Assembly (NCBI RefSeq): GCF_000934745.1
Contig: NZ_JYNO01000001.1
Coordinates: 558,001-622,000 of the forward strand
Reading direction: 5' to 3'
Source: Desulfonatronum thioautotrophicum
Lineage (GTDB): Bacteria > Desulfobacterota > Desulfovibrionia > Desulfovibrionales > Desulfonatronaceae
DNA: 64,000 nt
The position numbers and the translations under genes are program-made. Shown piece by piece: positions 40,636 to 49,115 of this stretch. The notes beneath the pieces are model-generated. The model was not told where the DNA came from and did not search any database. It saw only the letters and a program-made list of their open reading frames with translations. The first letter of the stretch is position 1. Every line of letters starts with the position of its first letter.

Positions 40636-42144
40636 ATGATATCCATGAAGATGAAGATACTGGCCATTATTGGCATTCTTTCACTGGCGGTAGTCCTTTT
40701 CGGATGTGAAGATCCCCGCATGCACATGGTCGGCGATCGGGCCATGATCACAGACCCGGATGCGCCGGTGCTTGGCGTTGAGGTCCGGGCGGCCATGGAC
40801 CAGGAGCGCATCGCCCTGAACTTCCGTTGGGAGAGTTCCAAGGAGTTCGCGGGCCAATTCCACGATTTGGTAGGGTATGACGGTGAAAAATGGGAACGTC
40901 TACGCGGGGCACAGGGAATTGACGAGGACCGGCTGAGCATAATGTTCGAGGATCCGCGCCGACCCATCAAGGGCTTTGCCAATACAGGGTGCTATGCGGC
41001 CTGCCACGTGGACTTGCGCAGCATGCCCGAAACCCTCGGCGACTCCCGGCATTACGTTTTAGCCGAGACGGATGCGGACGTGGACGCCTTTGGTCTGGAC
41101 ATGTGGCACTGGCGCGGGGGGCGGAGCGGCCCCATGGGCTACGCAGAGGACACCTATATCAGCAAGGGCAAATTTGGAACCGTGTACAACGGTCGCAAGC
41201 GCGACTCTTTGGGCTCTCCGCCGACCAACTGGGTCCGGGAGCGCGGAGATCGGCAACGCGAGGATCAGCCGCTGCACATCGGCGAGTGGAACGGTGCCGG
41301 ACTGCCGCGATTCGTCTTCAACCCGAACAAGGTGTCCTTCGGCAACTACTTTCTGGCCGATGAAGCGGGCAGGCTGATCAATAGCAGAGAGCAACTCACG
41401 GCCATCACCACCATGGACTTCATTCCCTTGAAGGTCATCTACCAGGACCTGGATTTCGACCCGGTGGACAAGACCAATGCCGTGGACGTGCTCTATCTGC
41501 TCTTCCTGGCCAACGACATGGAACGCCCGAATTTCCGCCCCGGTTGGGAAGAATACTGGGCCGAACAGCTCGGCGTGCACACGGCGGAAGAGGCTGTGGC
41601 CATGTTGGATGATATCGTCGCCAAGATGGAACCCGGAGCACTGATCACCCGCAGCGTCGGTTTCATCTATGACTCAAGCCAGCACGACATCGTTTCGGAA
41701 CGGGATTTCGACTTTGTGAACAACATCTGGAACCTTACCCTGTACCGCGACCTGAGCACCGGCTTTGAGTTGGTGGACGACGTGGATCTGGCCGGTCTGC
41801 TGGGTGAGATCGTCTACAACATGGCCTTTGCCGTGCATGACATTTCCGCCGGAAGGCTGTGGCACCACATCTCCTTTCCCTACACCTTGGGGAATGCGGA
41901 ATCCCATGCCGACATCAAGGCGATCATGGTAGACGAGGTGTCCTCCGTGGACTGGTCCGGGATCGAACCCCTCAAATCAGCCCTGTACCTCCCCGGCCAA
42001 GTCAGCCTGCAACATCTGACCAGCCCGGACAAGCACCGGGCCGGAGCCAGCTTCCTGCTCCAACTGCGCTGCCAGAACTGTCACACGCTGGATGATATCC
42101 ACGGCGTGGCCAATAAATCCAGGCAGTTTCACATCCAGCCCTAA
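40636..42144 (+). CDS. Lipoprotein with ethylbenzene-dehydrogenase-type haem domain and CxxCH haem c site
   Basis: A 502-residue exported protein. The lipobox LAVVLFGC ends the signal at about residue 24. The N-terminal half is an EB_dh-type (PF09459) haem-binding domain: VRAAMDQERIALNFRW, DRLSIMFED, then CYAACH (a CX3CH in the family's usual place) and DMWHWRGGRSGPMGYAED. The C-terminal half is unassigned and ends with a canonical haem c motif, RCQNCHTLD (about residue 477). It follows NrfD by 66 bp with AGGAGG at the start. A periplasmic haem subunit accepting or giving electrons through the Fe-S/NrfD complex is likely. Confidence 0.85.
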   Translation: MISMKMKILAIIGILSLAVVLFGCEDPRMHMVGDRAMITDPDAPVLGVEVRAAMDQERIALNFRWESSKEFAGQFHDLVGYDGEKWERLRGAQGIDEDRLSIMFEDPRRPIKGFANTGCYAACHVDLRSMPETLGDSRHYVLAETDADVDAFGLDMWHWRGGRSGPMGYAEDTYISKGKFGTVYNGRKRDSLGSPPTNWVRERGDRQREDQPLHIGEWNGAGLPRFVFNPNKVSFGNYFLADEAGRLINSREQLTAITTMDFIPLKVIYQDLDFDPVDKTNAVDVLYLLFLANDMERPNFRPGWEEYWAEQLGVHTAEEAVAMLDDIVAKMEPGALITRSVGFIYDSSQHDIVSERDFDFVNNIWNLTLYRDLSTGFELVDDVDLAGLLGEIVYNMAFAVHDISAGRLWHHISFPYTLGNAESHADIKAIMVDEVSSVDWSGIEPLKSALYLPGQVSLQHLTSPDKHRAGASFLLQLRCQNCHTLDDIHGVANKSRQFHIQP

Positions 42145-42152
42145 CTGAAAAT

Positions 42153-42190
42153 TTTCAAGGGGCAGGTGCCGTGTCGCCTGCCCCTTGAAA
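42153..42190 (+). terminator. Stem-loop after the haem lipoprotein gene
   Basis: A perfect 14-bp inverted repeat (TTTCAAGGGGCAGG against CCTGCCCCTTGAAA) with a 10-nt loop begins 8 bp after the stop. No T-run follows, and GGAGG comes next. It may be a weak terminator or an mRNA-stabilising hairpin that sets different levels of the upstream complex and the flavoprotein downstream. Confidence 0.45.
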
Positions 42191-42257
42191 GGAGGGATTC
42201 CTCAAAAGTCCAACCAATTTTCCATCCCACCCTCAACCCCAAAAGAGAGGTGCGATC

Positions 42258-43511
42258 ATGCGGAAAATCGTCATTCTTGGCGCCGGAACCGGCGGAACGA
42301 TGATGGCCAATCGGTTGTGCGAGAACCTGCGCACGGAAATCGACCAGAACAGGATCAGCGTGACCATCGTGGACGAGGATCGGACCCACGTCTATCAGCC
42401 CGGTCTGCTGTTCATCCCCTTCAGCGTCTACCGATCCAGGGAGGACGTGCTCAAACCCAGGGACGTGTTCCTGCCCTCAGAGGCCAAATTCATTGTCTCC
42501 AAGATCGAAAAAGTGGACCCGGAGGCCAAAAAGGTCTTCCTGAAAACCGGGACCATCGACTACGATCTGCTGATCATCGCCAGCGGTTCGCGCTGCGACC
42601 CCACGGAGAACGAGGGGCTGCTCGGTCCGAACTGGCAAAAGTCCATTTTCGACTTCTACACCCTGGACGGCGCTCTGAAGCTGCAACAGGCCATGCGCAC
42701 CTTCAAGGGCGGCAAGCTCGTGCTCAACGTGGCCGAAATGCCGGTGAAATGTCCGGTGGCCCCGCCGGAGTTCGTGATGCTTGCGGACTGGTACTTCCAT
42801 GAGCGGGGCATCCGGGACAAGGTGGAAATCGTCTTCGCCACACCACTCAGCGGGCCCTTCACCAAACCCCTGGCGTCCCAGACCCTGAAGTACGTCTGCG
42901 AGGAAAAAAACATCAAGATCGAGCCGGAATTCGCCTTGAGTCACGTGGACAACGAGCACAAGCGCATTGTCTCCCACGACAAGCGGGAGGTCGACTTTGA
43001 CCTGCTGGTCTCCATCCCGACCATGAAGGGCGCGCAGTTCATTATCGACTCGGACATGGGCGACCCCCTGGGCTGGGTGCCCACGGACAGTTATACACTG
43101 CAAAGCAAAGATCATCAGGACATCTTCGTCATCGGCGACGCCACCAACGTACCCACGTCCAAGGCCGGTTCCGTGGCCCATTTTGAAAGCGAAATCCTGA
43201 TCGAAAATATCCTGCGCCACCTGGACGGTCTGGAGCCCCTGCCCAAGTACGACGGCCACTCCAACTGCTTCATCGAGTCCGGATTCGGCAAGGCCCTGCT
43301 TATCGATTTCAACTACACCCAGGAACCGCTGCCCGGAAAATTCCCCCTGCCCGGGGCCGGACCGTTCACCCTGCTCAAGGAAACCAAGATGAACCATTAC
43401 GGAAAGATGATGTTCCGTTGGGCCTACTGGCACCTCCTGCTCAAGGGCAAGGATCTTCCGGTCTCCCCGTTCATGACCATGGCCGGCAAGGAAGTTCCGG
43501 GCACAGCCTGA
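42258..43511 (+). CDS. Sulfide:quinone-oxidoreductase-like FAD flavoprotein
   Basis: A 417-residue two-dinucleotide-binding flavoprotein. The FAD motif is GAGTGGTMMANRL near the N-terminus; ASGSRCDP and FVIGDATNVPTSKAGSVAHF (about residue 292) are typical of SQR and FCC-type proteins. Candidate redox cysteines are in MPVKCPVAPPEF (about residue 170) and HSNCFIE (about residue 335). SQR passes electrons from sulfide to quinone and makes polysulfide. It follows the Fe-S/NrfD/haem genes and precedes a DUF1641 gene, a partner often seen with SQR. Substrate not proven. Confidence 0.88.
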   Translation: MRKIVILGAGTGGTMMANRLCENLRTEIDQNRISVTIVDEDRTHVYQPGLLFIPFSVYRSREDVLKPRDVFLPSEAKFIVSKIEKVDPEAKKVFLKTGTIDYDLLIIASGSRCDPTENEGLLGPNWQKSIFDFYTLDGALKLQQAMRTFKGGKLVLNVAEMPVKCPVAPPEFVMLADWYFHERGIRDKVEIVFATPLSGPFTKPLASQTLKYVCEEKNIKIEPEFALSHVDNEHKRIVSHDKREVDFDLLVSIPTMKGAQFIIDSDMGDPLGWVPTDSYTLQSKDHQDIFVIGDATNVPTSKAGSVAHFESEILIENILRHLDGLEPLPKYDGHSNCFIESGFGKALLIDFNYTQEPLPGKFPLPGAGPFTLLKETKMNHYGKMMFRWAYWHLLLKGKDLPVSPFMTMAGKEVPGTA

Positions 43512-43740
43512 CAGTCCGTTGAAAAACTCCCAATTGCTGCGTCGCTGCAAAAAGTTCAAGCTCTCACGTATGAATAAATACGCTTCGACCTTGATTCGAT
43601 TGCCAGGACGGCAAATCGAAAATGTGGCAGCGCCACCGCCCGTAGGGGCCGGACACAGGACGTGTCCGGATAGCTTTTCTTGCTCCTTGCACTTGGGATT
43701 TTTGAACGGACTGAGGATGAGGGCTTTTTCAACACTAAGC
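43511..43740. repeat. Dispersed repeat, copy 2 (conserved ends, different core)
   Basis: The left end (CAGTCCGTTGAAAAACTCCC plus AATTGCTGCGTCGCTGC) and the right end (TGCTCCTTGCACTTGGGATT plus TTTGAACGGACTGAGGAT and GGCTTTTTCA) match the copy at 14325-14480. The core is unrelated and about 70 bp longer. The open frame at 43519-43743 is an artefact of the repeat and should not be annotated. It lies between the SQR-like gene and DUF1641, which probably does not break their functional link. Confidence 0.8.
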
Positions 43741-43756
43741 TAAAAGGGGGTGCGCC

Positions 43757-44365
43757 ATGACCATGGAACAACACATGGAGTCACTCACGTCTTTAGAGCG
43801 CAAGCTGGATGATGTCTCCAAGATGGCTCGGGAGATGATGCTCCGCAACGAGATGACCCAGGATCTGGCCAGGGACCTGAACATCGTGGGCAATGCCGCG
43901 ATGTTCTCCCTGCAGGAAGAGCTGGAACTGGAAAATGTGAAAGTGGACGGACGGGAACTGCGCCAAATGCTGATCCTGTTTCTGAAGAATATCCACAACA
44001 TCAACTACGCCATGCGCCAGCTGGAGGCCGTGGCCGAGTTGGGTAAGGAGTCCTACGAGACCATTCGTGGGCTGATGATGGACTACATCGAGAAGGCGAC
44101 GGAATGGGAGCAAAAGGGCTACTTCCGCTCCGCCCAGCAGTCCGCGGAGGTCATGGCCAAAATGTATGAGGCCATGCCCAAGGACACCCTGGACCGCCTG
44201 GAACGGTCCGCTCCAGAGATCGGTTCCCTGCTCGCGGACCTGGCCGACCCGGCAATGATCAAACAAACCCGTCAACTGATCCGCTACCAAAAAGTCCTTA
44301 TCCCTGCTTTGCTATTTGCCTGGATCGTGCCCGTGGGCTTGTTGCTGTTGCTGCTGGTAAAGTAG
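43757..44365 (+). CDS. DUF1641-like membrane-anchored protein
   Basis: A 202-residue protein: a long helical region (residues about 10-165) with KVDGRELRQMLILFLKNI and LADLADPAMIKQT segments, ending in one transmembrane helix, LIPALLFAWIVPVGLLLLLLV. It fits the DUF1641 pattern of helical proteins found next to sulfide:quinone oxidoreductases and formate-dehydrogenase-like genes. It may anchor or regulate the flavoprotein upstream. AAAGGGGGTGCGCC precedes the ATG. A strong terminator follows at 44460-44498. Confidence 0.72.
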   Translation: MTMEQHMESLTSLERKLDDVSKMAREMMLRNEMTQDLARDLNIVGNAAMFSLQEELELENVKVDGRELRQMLILFLKNIHNINYAMRQLEAVAELGKESYETIRGLMMDYIEKATEWEQKGYFRSAQQSAEVMAKMYEAMPKDTLDRLERSAPEIGSLLADLADPAMIKQTRQLIRYQKVLIPALLFAWIVPVGLLLLLLVK

Positions 44366-44459
44366 CGTGCCTTGATGCGCATATGCAGTGAAGAACGCCT
44401 GTTGCTTCAGGAGTATGGAAAGCGGTCGCAGCTTCCTGCCGCAACATGACGATTCGAAA

Positions 44460-44498
44460 AAAACGCCTTTCCGGCTCTTTGAGCCGGAAAGGCGTTTT
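44460..44498. terminator. Strong bidirectional terminator
   Basis: A perfect 18-bp stem (AAAACGCCTTTCCGGCTC against GAGCCGGAAAGGCGTTTT) with a 3-nt loop, with A- and T-runs on the two sides. It lies between the DUF1641 gene (plus) and the EipA-type gene (minus) and can end both transcripts. Confidence 0.9.
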
Positions 44499-44606
44499 AA
44501 GGACAAAGATTTGTTGAGTTCCGGCAAAGCTTTGTCTTTATGTCAATATGTTGTGTCAGATATAGAAAGCTTCCAGGCCACCTGTATTTGATGCGAGTTC
44601 TCTTTG

Positions 44607-45194
44607 CTAAAACGGATTGATGTGCTGTTTTCGGGTGTAGTGCAGGTAGCCGACGTTGGCGCCCAGGCGCAGGCCGACTCCGGTGCGGATGGGCGCCAGG
44701 ATGATTTCGTTGCTTTTCTGGTAGTTCATGCTCAGTCCGCCGACCACGTAGACGCTGCCGTCCACGCCCGGGAAGCGCTGGAAGATCAGCTCCGGGTCGG
44801 TCAGGTTATAGACCAGGGTGAAATTCTTCGCGACATGGCCACCCAGGTCGAATCCTACGGACGGCCCCTGCCAGTAGACCCGGACCGGTTCCTGGCCCTT
44901 GAGATGCAGATAGCCCTGGCCGTAGCGCAGGCCGACAACCAGCGCGCCACCGGCTTCCTCGCCCTGGATATATCCGTTGGGGCGTCCAAAATCCGCGAAG
45001 ACCCGTTCCAGAATTTCCGCCAGCCCTTTGGTCGTCCCGGCGAAAAAGCCCTCCACTGCGTCCCGGATCTCCTGTTGACTATACGTGCGGGATGGATCAT
45101 CTCCGTCAGGTGCCGGACTTTGGGCTATAGCCGCGGTCTGGAAAAGCAGAAAAACAAGGCATAGGCTCAAAGCGAAAACACGAAGTGGTTGCAT
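44607..45194 (-). CDS. EipA-family (DUF1134) exported protein
   Basis: A 195-residue periplasmic protein with signal peptide FALSLCLVFLLFQTAAIAQ. The DUF1134 core is clear: SQQEIRDAVEGFFAGTTKGLAE, GRPNGYIQGEEAGGALVVGLRYGQG, YWQGPSVGFDLGGH and GVGLRLGANVGYLHYT near the end. In alphaproteobacteria EipA is a small beta-barrel envelope protein needed for cell-envelope integrity. The finding here suggests a similar role. It is a single gene, convergent with the DUF1641 gene across a strong terminator. Confidence 0.9.
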   Translation of the reverse strand: MQPLRVFALSLCLVFLLFQTAAIAQSPAPDGDDPSRTYSQQEIRDAVEGFFAGTTKGLAEILERVFADFGRPNGYIQGEEAGGALVVGLRYGQGYLHLKGQEPVRVYWQGPSVGFDLGGHVAKNFTLVYNLTDPELIFQRFPGVDGSVYVVGGLSMNYQKSNEIILAPIRTGVGLRLGANVGYLHYTRKQHINPF

Positions 45195-45396
45195 GAAGTA
45201 TCCTCGGGGAAGATGATTCTAGGGAGCTTGAAACAGGGCCGGCTGGAGCGACAAGCTGTCTTCCGGTAAGAATCTGTTCCCATCGTGTCAAGGTAAATAT
45301 GCTTGGCCCTCTCCTGAAGGCGAGGGGATCAGTTTCCTGGCCTGAAATGTATTCGGAACATAATGCGGCCAGTGCATGGCCGCAAGGAGGAGAGGC

Positions 45397-46332
45397 GTGG
45401 AAGTCTGGTGGGCGCTACTGGCCGCGGCGCTGTTCGGCGCGGCGGACTTCAGCGCGGGGATAGCGTCGCGCCGTTCACCGGCCCTGACCGTAACCTTTCT
45501 GTCCCAAAGCACGGGCATGGTGCTCTTTGGGCTGTCCTTGGTCGTGCTCCTGGAGCAACCGACCGGTCCCGCTCTGCGTTGGGGGGCGATCGCCGGAGCC
45601 ATCGCTGCTGTATCCGTTTTTCTGTACTACCGAGCCTTGGCCTTGGGTCGGATGGGCATCGTGGCCACGATCACGGCGATCTGGTCGGCTGTTGTTCCCT
45701 TTGGCCTGGGTTTGGCCCTGGGTGAACGGCCGTCGATCCTGGCCATTTGCGGCGTGGTTGGCGTGATTTTCGCGGTGGGGATGATCTCCTATATTCCGAC
45801 ACCGACCGCAAGGCCACGCACTCTGCCGGCTTCTCCGGCTCGCCAAAAGGCATTCAACATGGAGGGCGGGGTTCGTTTCAACCGGATTTTGCCGAGGCAT
45901 GGCTTTCTGCTGCGGTTTTCCCAAACCCCGGGAATGTTCGGGGCGACACTGGCCGGTATCGGTTTCGGGCTTTTGGGCGTTCTGCTGAATCAGGCCGGAG
46001 CGCTGGGCAACGTGCTTTGGCCGGTATTTTCCGCTGCTGTTGCTTCGGTTCTGGTCACAGGGATCATGCTGGCGGGCTCCCGCTCTCCGTTGCTGTTCGA
46101 TCGCGGCAATCTGCCACATATCATTTCCGCCGGGGTGATGCAGTCCCTGGGCGTTCTCTGCTTTCTGTTGGCCATTCAGACGGGGCTGGTGTCCATCGTC
46201 GCGGTCATCGTGGCTCTCTCGCCGGCCCCGACCCTGCTGTTGGCCAGAATGTTCCTGGCCGAAACCCTCTCCCGGAACCAGCTGCTCGGTTTTGTTGTGG
46301 CCATGCTGGGCATTGCCCTGGTCACGGTGTAG
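45397..46332 (+). CDS. EamA/DMT-superfamily transporter
   Basis: A 311-residue membrane protein with two EamA repeats and about ten helices (WWALLAAALFGAADFSAG at the start, IGFGLLGVLLNQAGALGN in the second half, GLVSIVAVIVALSPAPTLLLARM near the end). I prefer GTG 45397, which follows AAGGAGG with 7-bp spacing; ATG 45376 would add seven residues. A 40-residue hydrophilic loop in the middle (TPTARPRTLPASPARQKAF) is unusual for the family. It is a single gene, convergent with the aspartoacylase-like gene. Confidence 0.87.
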   Translation: MEVWWALLAAALFGAADFSAGIASRRSPALTVTFLSQSTGMVLFGLSLVVLLEQPTGPALRWGAIAGAIAAVSVFLYYRALALGRMGIVATITAIWSAVVPFGLGLALGERPSILAICGVVGVIFAVGMISYIPTPTARPRTLPASPARQKAFNMEGGVRFNRILPRHGFLLRFSQTPGMFGATLAGIGFGLLGVLLNQAGALGNVLWPVFSAAVASVLVTGIMLAGSRSPLLFDRGNLPHIISAGVMQSLGVLCFLLAIQTGLVSIVAVIVALSPAPTLLLARMFLAETLSRNQLLGFVVAMLGIALVTV

Positions 46333-46390
46333 CGGCTCGCAAACCGGACATCATGTCACGACGATGGCGCGAATATGGGCAGGGGAGTCA

Positions 46391-47281
46391 TCAAAGGGTG
46401 GTGGAGCGTTTTCGGGTCAGGGAGAAGGCGGCTTTTTGGGGGTAATAGGCCGCCTCGTTGATGAAGACCGGGTAGAGAATTTCATCCTCCGTGCTATGAA
46501 CAACTTGGCCGTTCCGGTGAACAAAGATGGGGTCGCCGGGCTTCAGGGGAGTATAGTCCCGGTCCTGCAATGACTCATGGATTATGGCGTCGATGCGTCC
46601 TTCCTCGTCCAGAGGAAAGGGGACGGTTTTGACATGTTCGAAATACTCGACGGGCTGCCGTGGCAATGGCGCACTCCCCCGGTTGGTCTGCTCGATGAAC
46701 TCCAGGCATGCCAGCGTGGCGGCATAGGACCGGTTGACCAGGTCATGGCGGAGAATTCCATTGGGGATCGGGCCGAATTCCAGGCCGATACCGGTCTCAG
46801 CAACGGAGGGTAAAAACGGCTGATCGCTCCCTCCGGTGTATGTCTCCGCGGATATGGCATAGATGAACACGCCGGGAATGGCTGACTGGACATGGGCCGC
46901 CAGCTGCATCTGGAGCGGGCTGCTGCTCTGGAGGATGACGGTTGTTCCCATACTCGCCGTGCTGGTGTGGATGTCCAGGATCAGGTCCGTTTTGGCGTTG
47001 CCCTTGGGGCCGAGCAGTTGATTGATCTCCTTGGCCCGTTTGGCTTCGTAGTGCTGTAAGGAATGGTTGGACAGGTCCGCGGTCAGAAAGGATCGATTCA
47101 GGTCCTGGTCGATAAAGCGGACGTTTTGCTTATAGGCTTTCGGGTTGGCCAGGACGAGGTCCAGGGCGAAGGTTGAACAGGATGCCGGAATCCCTTTTTC
47201 AGCCAGGAGTCGAAGCAGGTAAGGTCCGGTGGGTTCGTTGCCGTGCGTGCCGCCGACAACGGCAACGTGGTTGATGGGCAT
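46391..47281 (-). CDS. Aspartoacylase-like (AspA/AstE) zinc deacylase
   Basis: A 296-residue zinc-dependent carboxypeptidase-fold enzyme of the AspA/AstE family. The signature VVGGTHGNEPTGPYLL (about residues 8-23) supplies zinc ligands H and E, FIDQDLNRSF binds substrate, DLILDIHTSTASMG gives the third ligand His (about residue 103), and GIGLEFGPIPNG supplies the catalytic Glu region. Aspartoacylase cleaves N-acetyl-aspartate; bacterial relatives may deacylate other N-acyl amino acids. The pattern is closer to aspartoacylase than to succinylglutamate desuccinylase. No pathway genes adjoin. Confidence 0.87.
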   Translation of the reverse strand: MPINHVAVVGGTHGNEPTGPYLLRLLAEKGIPASCSTFALDLVLANPKAYKQNVRFIDQDLNRSFLTADLSNHSLQHYEAKRAKEINQLLGPKGNAKTDLILDIHTSTASMGTTVILQSSSPLQMQLAAHVQSAIPGVFIYAISAETYTGGSDQPFLPSVAETGIGLEFGPIPNGILRHDLVNRSYAATLACLEFIEQTNRGSAPLPRQPVEYFEHVKTVPFPLDEEGRIDAIIHESLQDRDYTPLKPGDPIFVHRNGQVVHSTEDEILYPVFINEAAYYPQKAAFSLTRKRSTTL

Positions 47282-47362
47282 GCCGTCTCCAAAGCGTAAC
47301 AGATATTTTTCAGGTTTTTTTTTGGTATTGTTCAGATATGGCTCGGGGGTGCCGTGGACGAC

Positions 47363-48451
47363 TCAGGAGGAGGCCTTGGTCGATGCCTTGGCGCTGTACA
47401 TTTCCGAGTCCGCCCGCTGGATGAGCTGTTGCAGGGTTTCGCCTGGCCGATACATGGCCAAACCAATGGAGGCCGCGACGCTCAGTTGGGTGTCCACCGA
47501 GCAGATTCGGGATACGGGAAGGGTGAGCAGCTCGCTTTGGATGCGATTTGCGGTACGCTGGGCCGTTTGTTCGCCGACGTCCGGAAGTAGCAGGAGAAAT
47601 TCATCACCGCCGAGACGGATGAAAATGTCGTAATCACGGACAATGCTCTGGATACGTTGGGCGACGGCGATCAAGAGCTGGTCTCCGCAGGCGTGGCCCA
47701 GAATGTCGTTGACCAACTTGAATCCGTCCAGGTCGATAAACAGCAGGGCAACCGGGAATTGTTTGCGCTGCGCGAATTCCAGGATACGCGGAGCGTGTTT
47801 CATCAGGTAGGTACGGTTGTGGCATCCGGTGAGATGGTCCAAGGTGGACTCCCACTGGAGTTTTTCGTGCTCCCGGAGGGTGACCAGGGACCAGGAAAAC
47901 AGGTCAGCGAAAAATTCAATGAAGTCCGTGGCCATCCCACCGTTATAGCGCTGGGGATTCGCGTCGATCAGGGTCAGGTAGCCGATCAGGTTGTCCGGCT
48001 GGTATTTGTCCCAAAGAGGGAAAATGCAGACGGAACCGGCACAGCTCTGATTGCGGGATGGCTGCAGAAGTTCCCGGAGCGAAGGCGCTTGCAAGAGGAT
48101 TTCCGCATAGGTTCCCAGGAGGGGGTGGCGGAAGGAGTCGCTCAGGCCCATCTCCCGGAGCATGCGTCGAAGCGACAACTGGGGTTTGGTGGCAATGGAG
48201 TCGGGGAGCAGTTCCGCGAAAAGCTCTTGGGCCAGAACCAGATGCATGTCCTGGACGTTGAGGCGGTCGCGGAGGGTTTGCAAAAGCCCAGGAAGCTGTT
48301 CCAGGGAGGTCATGGCCTGGATCTCGGAGGCGCAAAGCTTGAATTTATGGAATACCGAGAGATTGCGTTGGTACAGCTCCAGGGTGCGGTCCAGCTTGCA
48401 TCGCAAGGTGCGCACGGCTTCGGAATCCTGCGACGTGTCGCGGTTGGTCAT
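47363..48451 (-). CDS. Diguanylate cyclase (GGDEF) with N-terminal GAF/DUF484-like sensor
   Basis: A 362-residue protein. The N-terminal 190 residues resemble DUF484/GAF sensors (LRCKLDRTLELYQRNL coiled coil, then IFPLWDKYQPDNLIGYLTLID). The C-terminal GGDEF domain is complete: RLGGDEFLLLLPD at about residue 290, with an RDYD inhibitory site five residues before it. It should make c-di-GMP and be feedback-regulated. ATG 48451 follows AGGGAG; the frame extends ten codons further without need. It faces away from the PAS-SpoIIE/bcs cluster about 660 bp away, whose BcsA has a c-di-GMP-binding PilZ domain. Confidence 0.92.
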   Translation of the reverse strand: MTNRDTSQDSEAVRTLRCKLDRTLELYQRNLSVFHKFKLCASEIQAMTSLEQLPGLLQTLRDRLNVQDMHLVLAQELFAELLPDSIATKPQLSLRRMLREMGLSDSFRHPLLGTYAEILLQAPSLRELLQPSRNQSCAGSVCIFPLWDKYQPDNLIGYLTLIDANPQRYNGGMATDFIEFFADLFSWSLVTLREHEKLQWESTLDHLTGCHNRTYLMKHAPRILEFAQRKQFPVALLFIDLDGFKLVNDILGHACGDQLLIAVAQRIQSIVRDYDIFIRLGGDEFLLLLPDVGEQTAQRTANRIQSELLTLPVSRICSVDTQLSVAASIGLAMYRPGETLQQLIQRADSEMYSAKASTKASS

Positions 48452-49115
48452 GGCAACGGCTCCCTGCCATGGAGTGGACACGCCCTGTCTCTGCCCCGGG
48501 AGCTCCGGTGTGAATGGATCCGCAAAACTTCTGAAAGATGCACGTTGCCGTCTCCTTGCCAGAGGTGCGCAAGCCGCTTGCTCAACTCATTTGCTTCGCA
48601 AGATGATAGTTTAGCCCGAACAGGGGAATCATTCAATGACCAGAGTGGCTCACAACGTTGGAGGCATGCAGTCCGGCTGTGTCCCGCACAGAATACAGGG
48701 CCTCCATACGGTTGATGGGCAATGGGAGTGTCGCATGCTTTGCGAAGAATGGGTTTGCCATTGTATCAGCGGAACATGGTCTCACCAATTTTTTCTTGCA
48801 AAGCTGTCTGGCTTGCCCTGTTTGGAACGGCTCGAAACTCCTTCACCGGTCTCGTAACATCAAGCCGTAGCGCCATACAAACAGGAAGCCCCTCTGTGCT
48901 CTTGGTGCCCGGCAACGGCTTGATGAACAATTCCTGATTCAGTCAAACAGGCGAAGCCGGTCGATCCGTCCCAAACAGGGCAAGCCAGCCTAAAAAGTTT
49001 CATATCGTTACGTCAGAACAATAATACTCTGGCCGTTGTATCCGGCAGGGTTGCCTTTCACGTCGAAACAAGCGTAAGCGAACCGTATCGCAAGCGCCCG
49101 GACGGGGCGACCATC
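48452..49115. other. Intergenic region between diguanylate cyclase and SpoIIE phosphatase genes
   Basis: About 660 bp with no credible gene; open frames are short and lack ribosome sites. It should carry divergent promoters. The main structure is the nested inverted repeat listed separately at 48808-48988. Confidence 0.6.
48808..48988. repeat. Nested inverted repeat upstream of the partner-switch/bcs cluster
   Basis: The outer arms CTGGCTTGCCCTGTTTGG (48808-48825) and CCAAACAGGGCAAGCCAG (48971-48988) are perfect 18-bp complements. Inside are a second pair, CATCAAGCCG and CGGCTTGATG near 48859 and 48914. The whole 181-bp unit could fold into a cruciform or be a MITE-like element. No coding frame fits. 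Confidence 0.65.

Noticed and set aside
43519-43743. A 74-codon frame that could be called a small gene
   Set aside because: It lies wholly inside the dispersed repeat copy 2, has no ribosome site and only reflects the repeat sequence.
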